The notes beneath the pieces were generated by a model. The model saw nothing but the letters and a program-made list of their open reading frames with translations, did not search any database and was not told the origin of the DNA. Made by a program: the position numbers and the translations under genes. A stretch of 64,000 bases of DNA from an uncultured Algibacter sp. (GTDB lineage Bacteria > Bacteroidota > Bacteroidia > Flavobacteriales > Flavobacteriaceae): assembly GCA_937958265.1 (NCBI GenBank), contig CALGNX010000003.1, positions 1 to 64,000 on the forward strand, written 5' to 3'. Numbering within the stretch: position 1 is the stretch's first letter; each line of letters opens with the position of its first letter. Of this stretch, positions 17,065-25,863 are shown one piece after another.

Positions 17065-17577
17065 TTTCTGTCTAATTTCTTCCACAACATCATCCTTTGT
17101 TTTATTATCAATAGATACTTTAATTTCGGCTTTATTATAGTAATAAGATCTTTCAAAAAGATGTTTACCAATAAACTCCGTCATATCCTCAATAGTTTCA
17201 ATGTGAGCTATTAATGGACGTTTTTCGCGTTTTAACAGGAGTTTATTGGCCAATGTTTCCAAGGTGGCCTTTAAATAAATACATTTTACATTTTTGGCTG
17301 CTAAAATAACATCCATATTACCTCCGTAACAGGGTGTGCCACCGCCTAGTGCTAGAAGTATATTATTTTCAGATTCTAAAATTGTTTTTAAATAAAGAGA
17401 CTCTTGCTTTCTAAAATAGATTTCGCCTTTTGTTTTAAAAATACTACTTACAGATTTATTTTCCTTTTCTTCGATAAAATCGTCTAAGTCGATAAAATTA
17501 TATTTTAATTTTTTTGCTAATTTTTTGCCAATTGAGGTCTTACCGGAAGCCATATATCCAATTAAAATAGTTATCAT
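17056..17577 (-). CDS. aroK: shikimate kinase
   Basis: It phosphorylates shikimate at the 3-hydroxyl using ATP, step five of chorismate synthesis for aromatic amino acids and menaquinone. The P-loop is GYMASGKTS (6-14), followed by the shikimate-binding DLDDFIEE, the LGGGTPC glycine triplet near 78, and the lid region KREKRPLI with its arginine. The frame extends 19 codons upstream of 17577, but homologues start at MITILIGYM, so the ATG at 17577 is chosen, giving 173 residues. The gene is alone on the minus strand and overlaps the convergent phosphoribosyltransferase by nine bases. Confidence 0.92.
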   Translation of the reverse strand: MITILIGYMASGKTSIGKKLAKKLKYNFIDLDDFIEEKENKSVSSIFKTKGEIYFRKQESLYLKTILESENNILLALGGGTPCYGGNMDVILAAKNVKCIYLKATLETLANKLLLKREKRPLIAHIETIEDMTEFIGKHLFERSYYYNKAEIKVSIDNKTKDDVVEEIRQKLF

Positions 17578-17654
17578 TTTTCTTGTTATAAATTGATTAT
17601 TAAAAACATAGGTGATTGAAGTACAAAAAAACAAAAAAAATATTTAAAAAAGTA

Positions 17655-17684
17655 TTGTTTTTTTAATAAAAGATACTATATTTG
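17655..17684 (+). promoter_or_regulatory. Bacteroidota-type promoter for the tRNA-Lys pair
   Basis: TTG at 17655-17657, 19 bases, then TATATTTG at 17677-17684, followed by CACCC. This is a textbook -33/-7 arrangement 36 bases before the first tRNA-Lys. No equal promoter is seen before the second copy, so both genes are probably transcribed together. Confidence 0.7.
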
Positions 17685-17719
17685 CACCCGCTAACGATAA
17701 TAAGTTAGTTTGGAGTACT

Positions 17720-17792
17720 GACCTGGTAGCTCAGTTGGCAGAGCATCTCCCTTTTAAGGAGAGGGTCCTGGGTTCGAGCCCCAGCCCGGTCA
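17720..17792 (+). tRNA. tRNA-Lys (anticodon TTT), copy 1
   Basis: A 73-nt cloverleaf without an encoded CCA. The D arm is GCTC...GAGC. The anticodon stem TCTCC/GGAGA encloses CTTTTAA, anticodon TTT. The T arm is CTGGG TTCGAGC CCCAG. The acceptor GACCTGG pairs with CCCGGTC except for one T-C mismatch at the fifth pair, which both copies share. It is followed by a small hairpin (TTGAAC GCA GTTCAA). Confidence 0.97.
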
Positions 17793-17907
17793 CTTTTTGA
17801 ACGCAGTTCAACTATTATTAAGCCTATTAAAGGCAATGTAAGTTGTTTATATTTATAAACAAAAAATTTTTACAGTAACTAACACTAATAAGTTAGTTTG
17901 GATTATT

Positions 17908-17980
17908 GACCTGGTAGCTCAGTTGGCAGAGCATCTCCCTTTTAAGGAGAGGGTCCTGGGTTCGAGCCCCAGCCCGGTCA
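17908..17980 (+). tRNA. tRNA-Lys (anticodon TTT), copy 2
   Basis: Identical over all 73 bases to the copy 188 bases upstream, including the T-C mismatch in the acceptor stem. The flanks are also repeated almost exactly: the 5' stretch containing AATAAGTTAGTTTGGA and the 3' stretch CACTTTTTGAAC. The pair therefore arose by tandem duplication of a segment of roughly 190 bases. A terminator follows 26 bases later. Confidence 0.97.
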
Positions 17981-18005
17981 CTTTTTGAACACAGTTCAAA
18001 ACACG

Positions 18006-18037
18006 AAAACCTGTTAATTTTATTAACAGGTTTTTTT
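18006..18037 (+). terminator. terminator after the tRNA-Lys pair
   Basis: AACCTGTTAA (18008-18017) pairs with TTAACAGGTT (18023-18032) and a T-run continues to 18037. This is a standard intrinsic terminator for the tRNA transcript. Confidence 0.85.
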
Positions 18038-18150
18038 ATTTAAAATAATATCTCCCTTTTTTGGTTAATACTATATTAATTAAAGTACATAAGAAGTTTT
18101 GCACACATAAAGCCAAACACCTTAAAAAATTAGCCTAACCCATAATAATT

Positions 18151-21015
18151 TTAGTTTTTATTATATTTTAATGTGTAATTACCCGATCCTAAAACTAAAG
18201 TTGAATTATCTATAATCTTTACATGCTCTAAATCTTGGAATTCTTTAAAAGCGATACCATTAATATGTAATGCTTTTACTGCCTCTTGAGGTAAAATAAC
18301 ATGTGCTTTTGTATTAAAAGGAACTTCCAGCTTCATTATAAATTTAGAGCCTTCAACATTCCAGTTATTATTTATATTACCATAAGGTGTAGGTACGCTA
18401 ACTTTGGTATTTGTAATACTTATAGGAACCTTAGGATTAACAGTAAACACCTTAAATCCTGGGTTTTCGTAACTAGATTTAATACCACCTAGAGACTCAT
18501 AAAAATAGGCTGCAAAACCACTATGCATTGGATGATTTAATGAATTTGAAGGCCCCTCTAAAGTTTCCCACTCAAATTGTCTTTCTGGCCATGTGGTAAA
18601 ACCTGAGTTCATAACATAAGTTTGACTTGGAAAGTTAGGTGTTGTTAATATTTGATGTGCTAATTCTGCTTTTCCGTATCTAGATAATACGGTGTAAATA
18701 TATCTATTACCATGAATACCCGTGGCATGGTGGCCGCCCTTAACTTCGGTAATATTATAAGCTAAACCATTTACAACATTTCCAATTTCCGACTTAGGTA
18801 CCATATCGAATTGCAAGGCTTGTACGGTGGCTGTTTGGCTATTGTACCATTTGTGTTTTGTGTTAGGAATACTTACTAGAAAAGCGCTATTAAAAGCCGC
18901 TTTTAAATCTTCCTTTTCCCTTATCATTTTTGCTTCATAATTTGAATCTTTATTCATTTTTGCAAAAGTCTCCATAATACCCATAATATCGTAAAAATAA
19001 GCGTTGGCCGAAATAATTGGATCGCACTCCATAGCACTTGGGTTTCTTTTTCTGTCCCAACGTGGGGGGCACCAATCTCCCATACCATCCTGAATTATGC
19101 CATTTTCATCTTTAAAAGATAAATAAAAATTGGTTAACTCCTTCATATCTTCATAATATGCTTTTACTATAGTATCATCTCCATAGTATAAGTAATTATA
19201 CCAAGGCAAATACATGGTAGCAACTCCCCAATCCAACTTCGCATAAGTTGATGTGCGCTTGCCTGGAGCTATCATGGTGGGTACTTGGAATTTAATTTCA
19301 GGGTTATTATGTCCTTTTGTAGGTCGCATTTGGGTACGGATATCTTCCATGTACTTCTTATAAAAATCGTACATGTCATAATTATATAAAGCATACTCAC
19401 AAAATGCATGGGCATCGCCCAACCAGCCACACTTTTCACGGTGTGGGCAGTCTTCTGGTATACCGTGTAAATTGTCTACAATAGTCCATTTACTTATTGT
19501 ATGCATTTTGTTTAATAGCGCATCTGAGGAAGCGAAACTACCTGTTTCTTTAACTGCTGTAGCTACTAAAACAGCCTTAATCGTATTAGCGTCTGGCTTT
19601 CTTGATATGCCCTTTATTTTTGCATAACGGAAACCATGGTAGCTAAATTTTGGTTCCCATGATTCCGTTTCACTGCCTTTACAAATATATTTGTATATCT
19701 GTGCCATACCATTTGCACCTCCTCCTGTAGAACCTGCAAAAACGTCTTTTCCATTTGTTAATAAAGCTTCTGTAGTGGTTATCTCTATAAGTTGTCCCTC
19801 ATTTTCTTTAACACTAAGTTTAACCCAACCAGCAATATTTTGGCCAAAATCTACAATCCAGTTACCGTCTGGCGCTTTAAAAACCTTTTGCGGCTTAAAT
19901 TCTTTAAGTTTCTTTATTGCAGGAATTTGTTGTGCACTTACTTTTTTTAATTTAGGCGATGCTATTTTTACATGTCGCCAATCGTTATCGTTATATGTAA
20001 CAGTATTCCAACCATTAATTTCATAGCGTGCATCGTAAGTATCGCCACCGTAAATATTATTAAATACAATTGGCCCTGTAGATTCTTTCCAATCTTCATT
20101 AGTATAAAAATCCTTAGTGGTACCATCTGCGTATTTTAATTTTACTAATAACCTTACTGCTGGTGGCCCATAAGCCAAATCTTTTTCAGATTTTGGATCG
20201 CGTTTCCAAGAGATATTCTGTCCGTAAAAACCATTTCCTAAAATAATACCAAAAGCATTTTTACCCGATTTAATATTTTTAGTAATATTATAATTTACAT
20301 AATATGCTTGCTTATCGTAATTGGAGGGTGCTGGATCTAACACATGATCGCCTACCTTTTTACCATTTAAAAACAACTCGTAATAACCTAATCCGCAAAT
20401 AAAAACCTGTGCATCAATAACCTTTTTTGCTACATCGACCTCGTTTCTAAAATAACTAGCAGCAAAACCATCTACCATAACTGGACTTGACATTTTACCT
20501 GTTTTATATTCTCGAAAGCGGTGTTCTGAAGTTCTGGTATCCGTACTTAAAGTTATCCATTTTGAACCACCCCAATTAGCCACATCCATTAAGCCCATTT
20601 GAAAAGATTGGGTCGATGACCAATTTGAACTGATACCATCTTCATCCCAAACTTTAACTTTCCAAAAGTAAGTTTCCAAAGCATTTAAGGCTTTACCTTG
20701 ATATTTCACAAAACTTGATTGACTACTTTTTACGTTACTAGAATTCCACAAATCCGCATCATCTTCATTTAATTTATCTGTTGAAGATGCAATTAACACG
20801 TGGTAAGCAGATTGCGATTTATTAAATCCTTCCGCCTTTATAACCCATGAAAAAAGTGGCGCTTTACTTTCAATAACTGATGGGTTAACCTTTGCGTTAC
20901 ATGTAAGAGCTTCAAAAGTAAGTCTGGAATCTTTAGCTAATAATGTTGTGGTGTTACATGAAATAACGCTAAATAATAAAAAGAAAACTAAAAAACAGTA
21001 CTGAAGTTTAGACAT
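18151..21015 (-). CDS. alpha-L-rhamnosidase, GH78 family, lipoprotein
   Basis: A 954-residue exported glycosidase that releases terminal alpha-L-rhamnose from oligo- or polysaccharides. A lipoprotein signal ends FSVISC. The family's N-terminal fibronectin-like domain follows (VNPSVIESKAPLFSW, QSAYHVLIAS, YFWKVKVWDEDG). Then comes the beta-sandwich Bac_rhamnosid_N domain (FICGLGYYELFLNGKKVGDH, FGIILGNGFYG), a second sandwich, and the (alpha/alpha)6 catalytic barrel with EDCPHREKCGWLGDAH, DGMGDWCPP and TTWPERQFEWETLEG. The C-terminal domain ends near VLGSGNYTLKYN. The gene looks intact. It is the only functional GH78 gene among three GH78-derived sequences in the next 7 kb, and probably belongs to a polysaccharide-degradation locus. 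Confidence 0.92.
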   Translation of the reverse strand: MSKLQYCFLVFFLLFSVISCNTTTLLAKDSRLTFEALTCNAKVNPSVIESKAPLFSWVIKAEGFNKSQSAYHVLIASSTDKLNEDDADLWNSSNVKSSQSSFVKYQGKALNALETYFWKVKVWDEDGISSNWSSTQSFQMGLMDVANWGGSKWITLSTDTRTSEHRFREYKTGKMSSPVMVDGFAASYFRNEVDVAKKVIDAQVFICGLGYYELFLNGKKVGDHVLDPAPSNYDKQAYYVNYNITKNIKSGKNAFGIILGNGFYGQNISWKRDPKSEKDLAYGPPAVRLLVKLKYADGTTKDFYTNEDWKESTGPIVFNNIYGGDTYDARYEINGWNTVTYNDNDWRHVKIASPKLKKVSAQQIPAIKKLKEFKPQKVFKAPDGNWIVDFGQNIAGWVKLSVKENEGQLIEITTTEALLTNGKDVFAGSTGGGANGMAQIYKYICKGSETESWEPKFSYHGFRYAKIKGISRKPDANTIKAVLVATAVKETGSFASSDALLNKMHTISKWTIVDNLHGIPEDCPHREKCGWLGDAHAFCEYALYNYDMYDFYKKYMEDIRTQMRPTKGHNNPEIKFQVPTMIAPGKRTSTYAKLDWGVATMYLPWYNYLYYGDDTIVKAYYEDMKELTNFYLSFKDENGIIQDGMGDWCPPRWDRKRNPSAMECDPIISANAYFYDIMGIMETFAKMNKDSNYEAKMIREKEDLKAAFNSAFLVSIPNTKHKWYNSQTATVQALQFDMVPKSEIGNVVNGLAYNITEVKGGHHATGIHGNRYIYTVLSRYGKAELAHQILTTPNFPSQTYVMNSGFTTWPERQFEWETLEGPSNSLNHPMHSGFAAYFYESLGGIKSSYENPGFKVFTVNPKVPISITNTKVSVPTPYGNINNNWNVEGSKFIMKLEVPFNTKAHVILPQEAVKALHINGIAFKEFQDLEHVKIIDNSTLVLGSGNYTLKYNKN

Positions 21016-21097
21016 CGTGTGGATTTAAATTTTAAAACACTAAAATAATTAGATTTCAATAATCTATCATCCTGTTGCATCATGTTTGAACAAAAAA

Positions 21098-21129
21098 AAG
21101 ATGGATTTAAAATGTTTTAAATCCATCTT
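21098..21129 (-). terminator. strong hairpin/terminator between GH78 sequences
   Basis: AAGATGGATTTAAAA (21098-21112) is perfectly complementary to TTTTAAATCCATCTT (21115-21129), with only two bases between the arms. On the minus strand the stem is followed by a run of T. It would stop leftward transcription coming from the decayed GH78 region before it enters the intact rhamnosidase. Confidence 0.75.
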
Positions 21130-21194
21130 AAATTTAAATTTTTATTCTACTGCAGATAAATTAACTAGTCTTTTTAAAGGCCATATTACAAATT

Positions 21195-21605
21195 ATAATT
21201 AATAATGAGCTAGCAATATTGTAAACAAAATTTTCTTTTGTGAATTTCCATTCCGATCTAATTTCACCATAATTTGAATTATAACTTCCTTTAGTTTCAG
21301 ATATATTTTTGTGGGGCAAAGGTGCAAACAATATTTTTTTATAGCCCGCCTCTTATTACTTGTGGTGGCGCTATAACAGTATCCCACCTTCTTTTAGAAC
21401 CAAAACGACCAGAATGCCAACCCTTCTTCAAGTATTACTCCCACTGTATTTTCATTTTTATGTAACATATTTGCTACACCGTAGGTTAGTGTTCTATTCT
21501 TTTATTATAAGGTGTAGTATAGGCTTTTTGGCAGATATACTTTTATCTAATTTCCAAGAAAAACTTGGTACACTATCATGAAAGCCCAAAGGATTTTAAA
21601 ATCCT
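21195..21605 (-). pseudogene. highly eroded GH78 alpha-L-rhamnosidase relic
   Basis: No long ORF exists, but joining frames on the minus strand gives pieces of a GH78 protein in the right order. NPLGFHDSVPSFSWKLDKS near 21590-21530 is the family N-terminus. NMLHKNENTVGVILEEG near 21470-21420 then WHSGRFGSKRRW matches the Bac_rhamnosid_N domain (compare FGIILGNGFYG in the intact gene). GYKKILFAPLPHKNISETKG, then SYNSNYGEIRSEWKFTKENF near 21345-21230 matches the C-terminal sandwich (compare NIIVKPAPVGDLTYANTSFE, then SMYGNVVVNW, in the neighbouring gene). The catalytic barrel is missing, so a deletion of over 2 kb plus several frameshifts occurred. Confidence 0.65.
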
Positions 21606-21941
21606 TCAGAAACCGCCAAACTGTAAGGTTTTACTAAATTATAACTACTTTTTTTCTATGCAGATAAAAAAACAGAAGTTGGGCAATTACTAAAAATAGA
21701 AGTTTCCTTTTTACTTTATTTAATTTATTATTTTCTGTTTTGTTTACTGAGACTTGATATTATGTTTTAGCTCTTATGAAGTTATAATTTAAGTATTTCG
21801 CAACCCAATTATATAACACACGATCTATTTCATTTTAAAAGCTAGAAAAAACGATATAAAAAAGAAGAGAATTATATGCATTAGTACTTTTCCCCTCTCT
21901 TATAAAACACAAAACATTTGCATTAAAATTATACTTAACAA

Positions 21942-24900
21942 TTATTTTGAATGTAAAATTTTAAATTCGTTAATGGATGGCGCGTGTTTAGCATCTATTA
22001 TGAAAAGCCTACATTTTGTAGCTTGTACACTATTAAATTTATGAATTTTATTTGCACCGCAGTTATTGCCTGTTGCAATATCTTCCCAAGTACCATTTGC
22101 CCAATATTGCAATTTATAAGAGGTAATATTGTTCTCAAATTCATCAATAATAACTTGATTGAAGGTTTGTTGTTTTACCCATTCTACTTCTAAATATTGA
22201 TTTTTAGTCTCAGTAGCCAACCAACGTGTTTTGTTATCCTCATCATTCACTCTAAACGCTTCAAAAACGGGTAATTTTTCAGATTGAATAAACATAGAAG
22301 ATGCATTCATTCTTCCTAATTTTGCTAAATTTTCTATATTATTTAAAGGTTCCGGAAATTGCGTTACAGGTAATTCTGCTACCTTAAAATTATATATGCC
22401 AGACGTTACATTAAAAATAACATAATTACCTACAGCTTTGTTTGTTTCTGTTCCTATATATCTAATGCTCTCAGCATTTTCTGCTAACACACTACCTTCT
22501 GTAATAGCTTTTTTATTTATTGCCGGAAGATAAATTTTTGCAGTAGTATTTACCGGTACTTCAATATAAAATGTTGCGCCCTTGTTTTCCCTCTTCCAGT
22601 TAACAACTACATTTCCGTACATAGATTCAAAGGATGTGTTTGCATATGTTAAATCGCCAACTGGGGCAGGTTTAACAATTATGTTTTGCATCCCTAATTG
22701 CTCCGGATTTGGACGAATACCACCAAAACCTTTTACAAAATAACCACCAATACCTGTGTAACACGTGTGTATTTGACTGTTTCCTGTAGCAGACCAACGC
22801 TCTGGCCATACGGTTTTACCCTGCTCTAGAAAATAGCCGTAACTTGGGTGATGTTTATCGCGTAACAGCTCATAAATTAAATCCATACGCTCGCCAGATT
22901 CTGTAAAATAACGTGTGTACAAAGCTTGTCCTGAACTTCCGGTATCATAATAAGGAAATTTATACAGAACATTATCTGCTAAACGCGCTTCTACTTTTTC
23001 TTTTTCAGCATCTGGAGTTACTCCAGATAATAATGCAAAAGCTTGACCTACTTGATAACCGTTTATATATTTACCCGTTTCTGGGTTGTAAGACATTTTG
23101 TGGGTTGCTTCGCGCTGTACTTTTAAGCGGTCTTTATACGTTTTAGCATCTTTTGTTTTTCCTAAAGCATTCGCAATTTGCATGGCATTATCTAGCATAT
23201 AAGCATATAAACAGTTATTAAAATGTAAGGCTTCTGGCGAGTTACTACTCGTCCAAAAGTTACCTCTTGGTGTGCACCAATCTCCCAATCCTGGAAATTC
23301 TCTTGCCCCTTGCTTCCCGCTTTTTATAGCACCTCCTGTGTTGTAGTTTGAGTGTTTAAAAATCCACGTCATCCATTTTTGCATGGACTCATAATTATCT
23401 TCCAACACTTTTTTATCGCCTAACATTCGGTAGGTTTCCCATACCGTTAAAGGGTTATTTGCTTTCCACATTAAAAACGGACGATCCTCCTCGTTAATTA
23501 CAGCACGTGTTTTGCCATCTTCAGTTTGTGCGTCTATAGTATATTGTAAATATTGATCCATATACGCGCCACTTTCAAAATTAGGTAATGCATCACCATA
23601 CATAGCAGCTACAGTAACTTCTCCCCAACCACGCCGCTCACGATGAGGACAATCTACCAAGATACCATCCATTGTATTCGCTATATAAGTATTTAAATTT
23701 ACTTGATAAATTTGATTTAATTGTGTGCTTGAAGATTCAAATTTACTTATTTGTTTACGGTTACTAGTAATTACGTACCCTTTAGCATCTGCAAGTTTAG
23801 GCTCGTATTTTAAACCATAAACGGTAATCCATCTTCCGGCTCCAACATTAAACCTATTTGCAAATTTTCCTTTACCAGATTTCCCGTAAATGTATTTACT
23901 CTTTTGGTTCCAACCGCTTGTTACCTCTTCTCTGTCGCTAATCTCGAATAAAATAGAATCGCCTTCTACACCTTTATATAAGTCCATTTCAAAAAAGCCA
24001 GTATAGTTTTCTCCCATATCAATACGGTAAGTACCATCTTCATTTTTATCAATTGCAATAGCTTTTAACGCTTTAAATTTCACTTGAGGTTCTACCATTT
24101 GTGCACTTAGCTCTGCTGTTATAGGCGTAAACAAACCGCGTACTTCTCTATTTTTATTACTATTTAAAGCAAAACTAATATTATTACCTTCTGGTATTTT
24201 AGCATTTAATGCTTTGTAATCGTAAACATTAGCTTGCATCCAATTACTATCATCATACGCCACTGCACTCCAATCATCCTCGCGTTTTCTATCATCAACC
24301 GTTTCACCTCCAAAATTTAAAATATCCCATTTGCCATAATAATTTGTGTAACTTTTTTTGGTTTTCCAGGCTGTATCTGTTTTTATCGTAATATTTTCTC
24401 CTCCTGCTATAATTTCCGCTTGTGCTTTAAATACAAAAGGTATGTTTCTATGTTCCCTTATACGTGTCCAACGCGACCAACCTGCAGCGTGCCAAAGAGC
24501 AATTACATTAGTTCCTTTTTTCAATTTATCTGATACATCGTAGGTTAGATACGGTATTCTTTTTTTCATGTATGAAGAAACCGGATTAAGATAATTTTCG
24601 GTAATTTTTTCGCCGTTTACGTACAATTCATGGTAGCCAAAAGAACCAACAAAAACAAATCCTGATGAGGCATCATAAGAAAGTGTTACGTTTTTTCGAT
24701 ACCAGTTATGATCTGTTTTTCTTGATCGGATTTTAAAATCCAATCCCCTTTCCATTCTGCTTGCTTTAACAATCCCATTGAAAATGTATTGTAATCACTC
24801 CAAATAGAAGAATTTCCAGACGCATCCCAAACTTTTACTTTCCAATAGTACCGCTTCGCAGATTGTAACGCGCTACCTGCATACGTATTATTAACAGACT

Positions 24901-25192
24901 GATGTGTTTCTACTTTTCCAGAGTCCCAAGCATCGCCTGTATTGGCCATAATATTTTTTAAACTACTTGCTACAATAACTTAGTAAGCCGTTTGTTTTTG
25001 GCCACGAAGCGAATTATCTTGAACAAGTTTCCAGCTTAATCTTGGGCTTGTATTATCTATTTCTAACGGATTTACGCGATACTCGCATTTAAGCTCTAAA
25101 ACTTCTACTTTTGAGACCTTACTACAACTTAATATTATACATACTGTTAAAATAAAAAGGATTTTTTTCTGAAAATGTAGTTGAAATTTCAT
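21942..25192 (-). pseudogene. GH78 alpha-L-rhamnosidase with discoidin-like C-terminus, broken by a stop and a frameshift
   Basis: Three reading frames make one GH78 gene of about 1083 codons. 25192-24980 has a lipoprotein signal (CIILSC) and the N-terminal domain VNPLEIDNTSPRLSWKLVQ up to QKQTAY. It then meets TAA at 24982-24980, in frame with the continuation VIVASSLKN; homologues have a residue such as glutamine or histidine here, so CAA to TAA is the simplest cause. The second part (to 24686) leaves frame near the T5 run at 24716-24720; one extra base would restore KTDHNWYRKNVTLS. The third part (24755-21942) holds the barrel (DCPHRERRGWGE, GLGDWCTPRGNFW, TVWPERWSATGNSQ) and a C-terminal F5/8-type discoidin-like domain (about the last 130 residues). 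With two lesions it is probably nonfunctional unless they are sequencing errors. Confidence 0.85.
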
Positions 25193-25271
25193 CTGGTTGC
25201 TCTCGCATTTATTATTAAATATCGTTTAATCAAAATATTGTTTCTTTTATTTAAGTTTAAAATTTATCAAA

Positions 25272-25427
25272 TTACAAACCCCTATCATAATCGGTTTTCG
25301 GATTATTATAAGCTCCTGTAGCTGTGTATCCAAATGGTAAAACTATCTAATTCCCATTTTGTAATGTTGTTTTTAACCTACCAACAGCATCCCTTTTGGT
25401 GCTTAAATTGATAATTTCAGATGCGTT
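25272..25427 (-). pseudogene. eroded coding relic, C-terminal fragment of an unrecognised protein
   Basis: The minus strand reads NASEIINLSTKRDAVGRL, KTTLQNGN, one TAG, then IVLPFGYTATGAYNNPKTDY and DRGL before a TAA. The amino acid pattern is clearly protein-like over about 50 codons. No start codon is present and the frame is closed further upstream. It may be the tail of a deleted enzyme or binding protein from the polysaccharide locus. I do not recognise the family. The rest of 25193-25863 shows nothing else. Confidence 0.45.
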
Positions 25428-25863
25428 AATATATTTATTCCTTACTGTTATTACTTTAATTAAGTTTTATTTTTTACAAAAACCTACGGCTACTGCATTT
25501 ATATACCTCATCTACTTTAAAATGATATATTTTATTAGTATTTCGTATAACGAATAATTTTCTAAAAATTAAATTTACAACCTCATGCTCCTAACTACAG
25601 CTTGAGTAAAAGTTTGAGACTTTAACCATTATACTTCCGAAAATTATTTTTTTAGTTTCACTAGCTTACCTATTTACTTCTGTATCTTTTTCTTTAAAAC
25701 TCTAGATACCTGATAGTGTTTTTTTAGACTAAATAAATAAAGCCGCTAAATTAATCTAGCCAATTTTAGCTAAATAATTTAATACATTAAAGGATCTTGC
25801 TAAAATGCTTTTGATAACTAAAGAAAATAAAAATATAATTTTACATTTAGTTTACAAAAAAAA

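Noticed and set aside
17720-17980. tRNA duplication as an attachment site of an integrated element
   Set aside because: The duplicated unit is only about 190 bases, and no integrase or phage gene is nearby.
21360-21581. Plus-strand ORF of 73 codons in the GH78 intergenic region
   Set aside because: It is antisense to the GH78 relic, whose translation shows real family similarity; the plus-strand product does not.
24686-24949. Independent 87-residue gene upstream of the long GH78 frame
   Set aside because: It is in frame with the lipoprotein segment upstream across one TAA and matches the GH78 N-terminal domain, so it is part of the broken gene.
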